Of a stretch of DNA of 23,953 bases, positions 18,740 to 23,953 are shown piece after piece; within the stretch, counting starts at the first letter, position 1; every line of letters starts with the position of its first letter. Position numbers and translations under genes: made by a program. The stretch lies in contig LNKV01000113.1 of assembly GCA_001465935.1 (NCBI GenBank), positions 1 to 23,953 of the forward strand. Direction: 5' to 3'. Under the pieces are notes generated by a model, which was not told the DNA's origin, did no database searches, and saw only the letters and a list, made by a program, of their open reading frames with translations. This DNA is from Clarireedia homoeocarpa (lineage: Eukaryota > Ascomycota > Leotiomycetes > Helotiales > Rutstroemiaceae).

Positions 18740-21700
18740 ATGAGAAGCGAACAGTACACCCTGTGGCTAGAGCCTTATCTTCGAGACAAAGAGGTAGCTC
18801 TGCAAAAATCGGGACGTCTTGGTGATATTCTAAGTCAGACGCATGGAGAGCCAAGCTTAATATTGTTCGTTGGAAAGTCATTCAAAAGCAAAGCCCTGCG
18901 GCACCTAGCAACTCCTCTTAGATTTAAACAAAGTGGTCGTCACTATGGGGAAATTCACTTGCGTCTTGATGCGGGAGCTCAAAGCACACAAAGTAATAGA
19001 CCGCTGTTATTCGCGGATGGTCCCATTCCGGATCTTGAAAACAACATAAAGGACACCGATAAATGCCCAGAACTTGAAATGGTCAGCCAGAACCTCCCGT
19101 GGGCTAGAGATGATCTGAATGTTGCTCTATCCAATATCTACACTAATCTGCTGAGCCCGTTTACCGATGTAGTCTGTCTATTTCTGTCTGATTTTGGTGG
19201 TCTGGCGAGCATCACACACTTCATAGCTTTATGGCTCGACTCTTTTAGTAACCATTCTATTTCTCCTGGATGCTATCCAAGATTACTCATAGTGGTTGAG
19301 GATTCCCCAACTATTAAGTCTGACAAGTATTGGGAAACTCGTTGGAAGACACAACTTGCTCGGTCTTTAAGGAAGAAGACAATAAGATCACTTAACCAAG
19401 CATTCTCTCATGTTAGTGTGCACCGTCTCTTGATAAACGAGCAGGTCCGCGAGGAGTTTCGCTATTTACCACTTAAGGATTATTTGCTCAACGAATCAGA
19501 CGCAATCAGAGCTGCCAGAATCGACCAACAAATCCACTTTGTAGGAAAACATTTCAATGCTTTTTTCGAATATGCTTATAAACATTTCATTCAAAATACT
19601 GGGCAGCACTTCAACTTTATCGAAGCCTCCCGTCTATCAAATCCAGTATCCTCTGATTTTAAACGACATCTTCTTAACTTTTTCAAAAAATTTGAAACTG
19701 CAGAAGAGATTAATGAGTTTGTCTTACCAGTAGTCGCGTCTTGTATTATGCTCGATAGCTTTCCACCTGGGATGCATGGTAAGTCCACCTGATGCGTGAT
19801 AGATCACTTATTATTCACCTCGTCCACTAGGGTTTGATCCGGTCGAGACTTTCCGAACTCTCTACAAATCCTCGTGGAAAAGAGCCACAGAAGTACTCCC
19901 ACGCGCAACGAGAGCGAATATTCTTTCTCTAGAGGAGTTCATTGGTAAGCAGTACCTAACAAAGTTCGTTCCCGGTTCCCAAGACTTTAAACAATGCCAC
20001 AAACAAATGATTTCGTCGTTTCAAAACAAATGGAAGGATTTATACGTCGACAGTACCTGCTTAATGTGTCTCTGTAGAAGACCAGAGTACAGTCTACCTT
20101 GTGGACATTTCTTTTGTGGAATTGATATCCAACGTTTCGGAGTTGCAGTTGATACCGATCCTCACAGGTTCATTGTTCACTCATGTTTTCTTTGTTCCCA
20201 AACTACTCACGAGGCCCAATTCAGATTCAAACCGAAGACCAAAGGGGTGAACGTGCTCGGAATAGATGGTGGAGGTGTGCGTGGAGTCATTCCACTGCAG
20301 TCTCTGTTACTCTTAGAGCAGAAACTTAAGCCATACTTGCTAGATTTTCCTATTCAGGATCTTTTTGATGTCGCTTTTGGAACAAGCTCTGGTGAGTTAC
20401 CCCTAATTGATTATAACTATGTTAACTGTGTCAGGCGGGCTTATCGTTATGGCCATGTATTTAAATGGCTTGTCAGTGACAGAGTGTATGGATATCTTCG
20501 AAACCCTTTCGTTTAAGGCTTTTGACCGTGGATTTGTATCTTCAAATTCAATATTTTCTCGTCTGAGGGAACTACTCATTTCCTATTTTGCGGACTCTTT
20601 ATATTCGGCTGATAATCTTGAAGAAGGTCTTCGCTCTCAATTTGGAGACGAGAGGTCACTAATGGATCATTCTGCAGCAACGCGCAAAGGAGCTAAGGTT
20701 GGGATAACAGTAACAGGCGTTCCTAATGCAGAGTTGCTCTTTACTAATTATAACGGTGTCGGTTCAAGACTATCGGAGGCTGGTACGTGCGCTTATTATT
20801 ATTGTTATATTGAAATTGACTAATCTTTGTCAAGGATATCGTCATATCCTCTCAGACGATACGTCAAACCGAGTTCGCATATGGGAAGCGTGAGTGCTTG
20901 AAAGTCATTATGTATTGGAAAAAAACTGACGAGCACTGCAGAGCAAGATGCACTTCCGCGGCCCCATGGTTTGATTCATACCTGTGTGCCAAAGTGATAC
21001 CCAGCATACTTACATATTAACAGGTACTTCACGCCATATCATATTGCCGGTGTAGGTGAGTTCCAAGATGGTGGATTATGGAGAAATAACCCGATTGATA
21101 TTGCTATGTCCGAGGCTCGTGCCTTATGGCCAACAATCGATGAACCAGATGTGGTACTTTCTTTAGGAACAGGGTATCAGGTCGATGAAGATGTTAAGAT
21201 GAGTGATATATCGCCTACTGAGACTTCGCCCTTAGTTAGTTCTCCGGTCAATACAACTGATCTGGATCAAACAGAAAGAGCGATTGCTACAGCTCTCCAG
21301 AACGTACAGCAGCCTCGAGGCCTCTGGCGCAGTGGCTTCATTACAAGATGCTTAGAATCATTCTTGAGCACAATGGATGGTCAGAAGTTTTATGACCTCC
21401 CTAACCAATGGAATCGTGCTGCTGCCGATGATAAGAAGCGATACTTTCGTCTTAATGTACAGCTTCAAGGAAAGACACCTGCTCTGGACGATGTCAGCAC
21501 GATGTCTTCACTAAAATCAGAGACAATGAAACAGCACATAAGGAGCAAATCTCTAGATGAGCTTGCAGAATGTCTCATTTCTACACTATTTTACTTCGAG
21601 CTTACTTCAAGACCAATTCGAGACAGAAGCCATATTAACTGTCAAGGCCAAATCTTATGTATCATAGGCAGCAGCGAAAGGGAGAATGACACACTTCAAG

Positions 21701-22146
21701 TACTTCTCGACAGACTAACGCAGAATGGATCCAAGTTTTATATTGCACATCGTCCTTTATCAAGGCCAATAAATGATCTAGCCAATATTGATCCAGTCAC
21801 CAAAGGCTTCCGGCTTAAGGTAGAGCTGAGAGTTCGGGATCTAGACAGCATTATACCAATATCTATCCGTCTCGGTAAGGCGACTCGATCAATTATTGAA
21901 GGCCGCAGTATTAGTGCATCGCCCTTCACCATCAATGGACTTTTGAAAGCCCAGGGGTGGGATAGTCCCTTTGGCCGCGCAGATCACGGCCCTACCGAAC
22001 CAGATGATATCCGTACACTCGCACTGGAACGTAAAAGAAGAAGTTCAAAAATTATGAAAAGGCACTCGAAGGCACAAGTTACGAATACATCAAAGAGACA
22101 ACGACGAAGAAAGTTTGAAAATGGTAATAATCGCTCTGCAAGGTAA
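18740..22146 (+). CDS. Patatin-like phospholipase with RING-like zinc site, 6 exons
   Basis: Predicted lipid acyl hydrolase. Exons: 18740-19778, 19831-20391, 20435-20782, 20835-20889, 20942-20968 and 21024-22146. All introns are GT-AG, 52, 43, 52, 52 and 55 nt, and the joined frame codes 1050 aa. Residues 1-350 are an alpha-rich domain I cannot name. Residues 423-468 hold a RING-like cluster (CLMC, CGHFFC, CFLC). The patatin domain follows: oxyanion-hole motif GIDGGGVRG (about 490-498), nucleophile elbow GTSSG with Ser532, and the Asp of the dyad in DGG (Asp692). LSLGTGY closes the core, and a C-terminal domain ends in a basic tail (RQRRRK). The catalytic residues are intact and no frame break is seen. 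The start is uncertain: ATG 18740 is the first in-frame one, but the frame is open upstream, so an N-terminal exon may be missing. Fungal relatives are often linked to NLR-type defence, but the role here is unknown. Confidence 0.85.
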
Positions 22147-22454
22147 TTTCCTTCCACGGCACACCTTTATAGCGTATGACAGCCGATGATTTGCACAATG
22201 TATGGTGAGAATTTTCAATTTAGCGTTATATATTCAATCAGTATTTTACTTTTCTTATAACAATTTGTTTTGTATGTATTTTATGTTCCACCTTTGCTCC
22301 AACTTAGTTTACCACACAAGTAGGCAACACTACCAAATGAAACACCTCAAAAGCCCATCACAACCATTCAAAATCAGATATTCAGAATCAAAAAACCGAA
22401 CAAAACCACACGTTGAAACTAGAAATTCACTGTTAGAGGGCGTATACTTGGTCT
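22147..22454. other. 3' flank of the patatin-like gene
   Basis: AT-rich DNA that should include the 3' UTR. A 97-codon plus-strand frame (22202-22495) shows no family features. Confidence 0.4.
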
Positions 22455-23454
22455 CTAGGATAAATAAGTGTAGTCCCTGTCACTCTCCACTCTAAATTTT
22501 GACCAATTGTGTGAGATTCTAACATGTACCCAATAAAGCGGCGGATAGCCACATAGTTCGGCTATTCTCGGACGACTCGTCATCGCTTGGCTTGAGATTG
22601 ATTGTTCTGTCACCACAAGACTAATCTCGGCGCAAATAGCGGTGGCTATATGCTTTGATGCACGAGCTGCACTTTCCAAGTTCAATCGGCTACGAAGATG
22701 TGGACTCGCGCGATGGAGGCCTTCTGCCACAGAATCGTCGCTCATGTTTCCTTGTTTCATCCACTTGTATATCACGGCCGCCGCCTCAACGCCTGAATAA
22801 TAATAGTTTACTTTCCACAACATTCAGAAGGTAAGGGAGGAATGGGCCATGATTGTGCAGGTTTAGCTCGAACACACTCGCCACAGTAAAGCAATTCGTC
22901 GCTGAGAATTAGAGAGCTCTTTGATGGATCCGGTAAGTCCGTAGAGGTACAGACCAAGTGCGTAGATATGCAAATGGAAAATCCTGCAGTCTCGCTGTGC
23001 AGAGAGGAGATCGTCTTTACGAGTCTGCGATGTTGTTGCATCCAGCTGCATCGATTGGCGTAAGCGGCTCAGCTTTATGATCTCCTCTAGCACATATTGA
23101 AGATGATTCTAGCCTAGCGTCATTTCTATGCAGATTAAAACAGCCTTAGTTGTATCTAGAGCCACCTTCGCTCTTGAACGCCTTTGCTGTTTTTAAATTA
23201 GGGCTCGAATCGAGGAGCTATAGGATGAGATCAATCGGTCCGGGACAGTAGTATTGCAGGGATTGCAGGAACCCTTCATGGGTATCCCATATCAACTCAT
23301 ATCGCTTTGGAACGGCACCATTCAGGTGACAAATTGCATGCGTGAATGAGGGAGATGAGAATATGGGCAATACGAGGCATTCACTTTTACAACCCTCGTC
23401 TTCCTTTAGCAATAGTTGAAGCAGGCGAATATTGTCACTATCTGGTGGAAACAA
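22455..23454 (-). pseudogene. Unidentified coding traces, probably decayed gene
   Basis: Four minus-strand open frames of 76-122 codons follow each other in different phases: 23454-23218, 23093-22863, 23041-22808 and 22823-22455. They read like pieces of one protein, for example LEEIIKLSRLRQSMQLD and YALGLYLYGLTGSIKE (helical), then LLYCGECVRA (a CxxC pair), then SVAEGLHRASPHLRSRLNLE. No introns of normal size join them in frame, and stops interrupt the gaps, so a broken gene is more likely than an intact multi-exon one. I do not recognise the family. It faces the patatin-like gene tail to tail. Confidence 0.3.
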
Positions 23455-23652
23455 AGGAGATAGTTAGGAAGACATAGCACAAGATATCGCACATCAAATC
23501 TTGATTTTAGATTGTGCTGACAGATAACATGTCCATGTTTAGGAACACATATTTTGAGGCCAACATGACGGTAAATCTAAAGGCCGACCAGGCCCTAACT
23601 TTAGGTGGGGCCACCACACAAAATAAAAGATTTGCCCGCTCGAGAAATTGAA

Positions 23653-23865
23653 ATGCTGCAAAATCATCAATTTCTTCAATCTTGGCAAAAAATTTTGGAC
23701 ACCCACCATCCCACCCTTAAGGCAAGGACTATGAAGGAGATTATAGGAGTTTACAGGAGTTTAAAGGAACTGGAAAAGCTCTTGAGGAGAGCTAAGGAGT
23801 TAGAGGAGGAAACCAATGCCCGAATTTTACAGATTCGGTGCGTGCAGCAGCTCTATTTGGCCTAG
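23653..23865 (+). CDS. Short coiled-coil ORF at the right edge, unknown
   Basis: The frame is open from about 23605 and has its first ATG at 23653, giving 70 codons to TAG. The product is mostly one charged helix (YRSLKELEKLLRRAKELEEE), a likely coiled coil. The base composition is less AT-rich than the flanks, and the sequence continues in a similar style to the window edge (23866-23953). This would fit a gag-like or other transposon ORF, or a remnant of one. I do not recognise the family, and the gene may extend beyond the window. Confidence 0.3.
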   Translation: MLQNHQFLQSWQKILDTHHPTLKARTMKEIIGVYRSLKELEKLLRRAKELEEETNARILQIRCVQQLYLA

Positions 23866-23953
23866 CACCCCTACTTCGTACCCATTTTGGACGAGCAGCA
23901 GGTGCTCTTATTGGCCGAATCGAGGGCTAGCGCTGCAGGGCAAACCCAGAAGA

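Overview
The window looks like a gene-poor, transposon-rich stretch of nuclear DNA from a filamentous ascomycete (Pezizomycotina). I cannot name the species. The reasons are: short spliceosomal introns of 43-81 nt with GT...AG ends and CTNAY-like branch sites; fungal versions of transportin/Kap104, PAQR/Izh and a patatin-like hydrolase; relics of a fungal NB-ARC/TPR NLR, a Tc1/mariner element and Tad1-like LINEs; and stop codons in the relics that are partly compatible with C-to-T (RIP-like) decay.

Layout. 1-1.6 kb: a decayed NLR (minus), then a decayed Tc1/mariner transposase (minus). 1.6-6.7 kb: mostly AT-rich DNA with a 44-nt poly(T), one solo LTR (family B), a doubtful small ORF (4312-4572) and a 240-codon orphan ORF (5684-6406). 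6.7-7.9 kb: the 3' coding end of a Tad1-like LINE (minus) and a doubtful two-exon gene or relic (minus). 8.6-9.7 kb: solo LTR, MITE, solo LTR. 10.07-12.92 kb: a complete three-exon transportin/Kap104-like gene (minus, 910 aa). 12.9-14.6 kb: a divergent intergenic region holding two unrelated solo LTRs. 14.61-15.70 kb: a complete three-exon PAQR/Izh-type membrane protein gene (plus, 311 aa). 16.0-18.1 kb: a nest of elements, with a LINE reverse transcriptase relic split by a solo LTR and one LTR inserted in another of its own family. 18.7-22.15 kb: a six-exon patatin-like phospholipase gene with a RING-like cysteine cluster (plus, at least 1050 aa). 22.4-23.95 kb: unidentified, probably decayed coding traces.

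Three genes look complete and functional: transportin (nuclear import), PAQR (7-TM receptor/hydrolase family) and the patatin-like hydrolase. Nothing shows that they work together; they look like islands between transposon debris. The most distinctive non-gene signal is LTR family A. It has five copies, four of them solo LTRs with perfect 5-bp target-site duplications. Each of these four carries an array of palindromes spaced about 22 bp apart, directly upstream of a TATAAATA box, and the number of palindromes differs between copies. One family A copy sits inside the catalytic box of the LINE reverse transcriptase.
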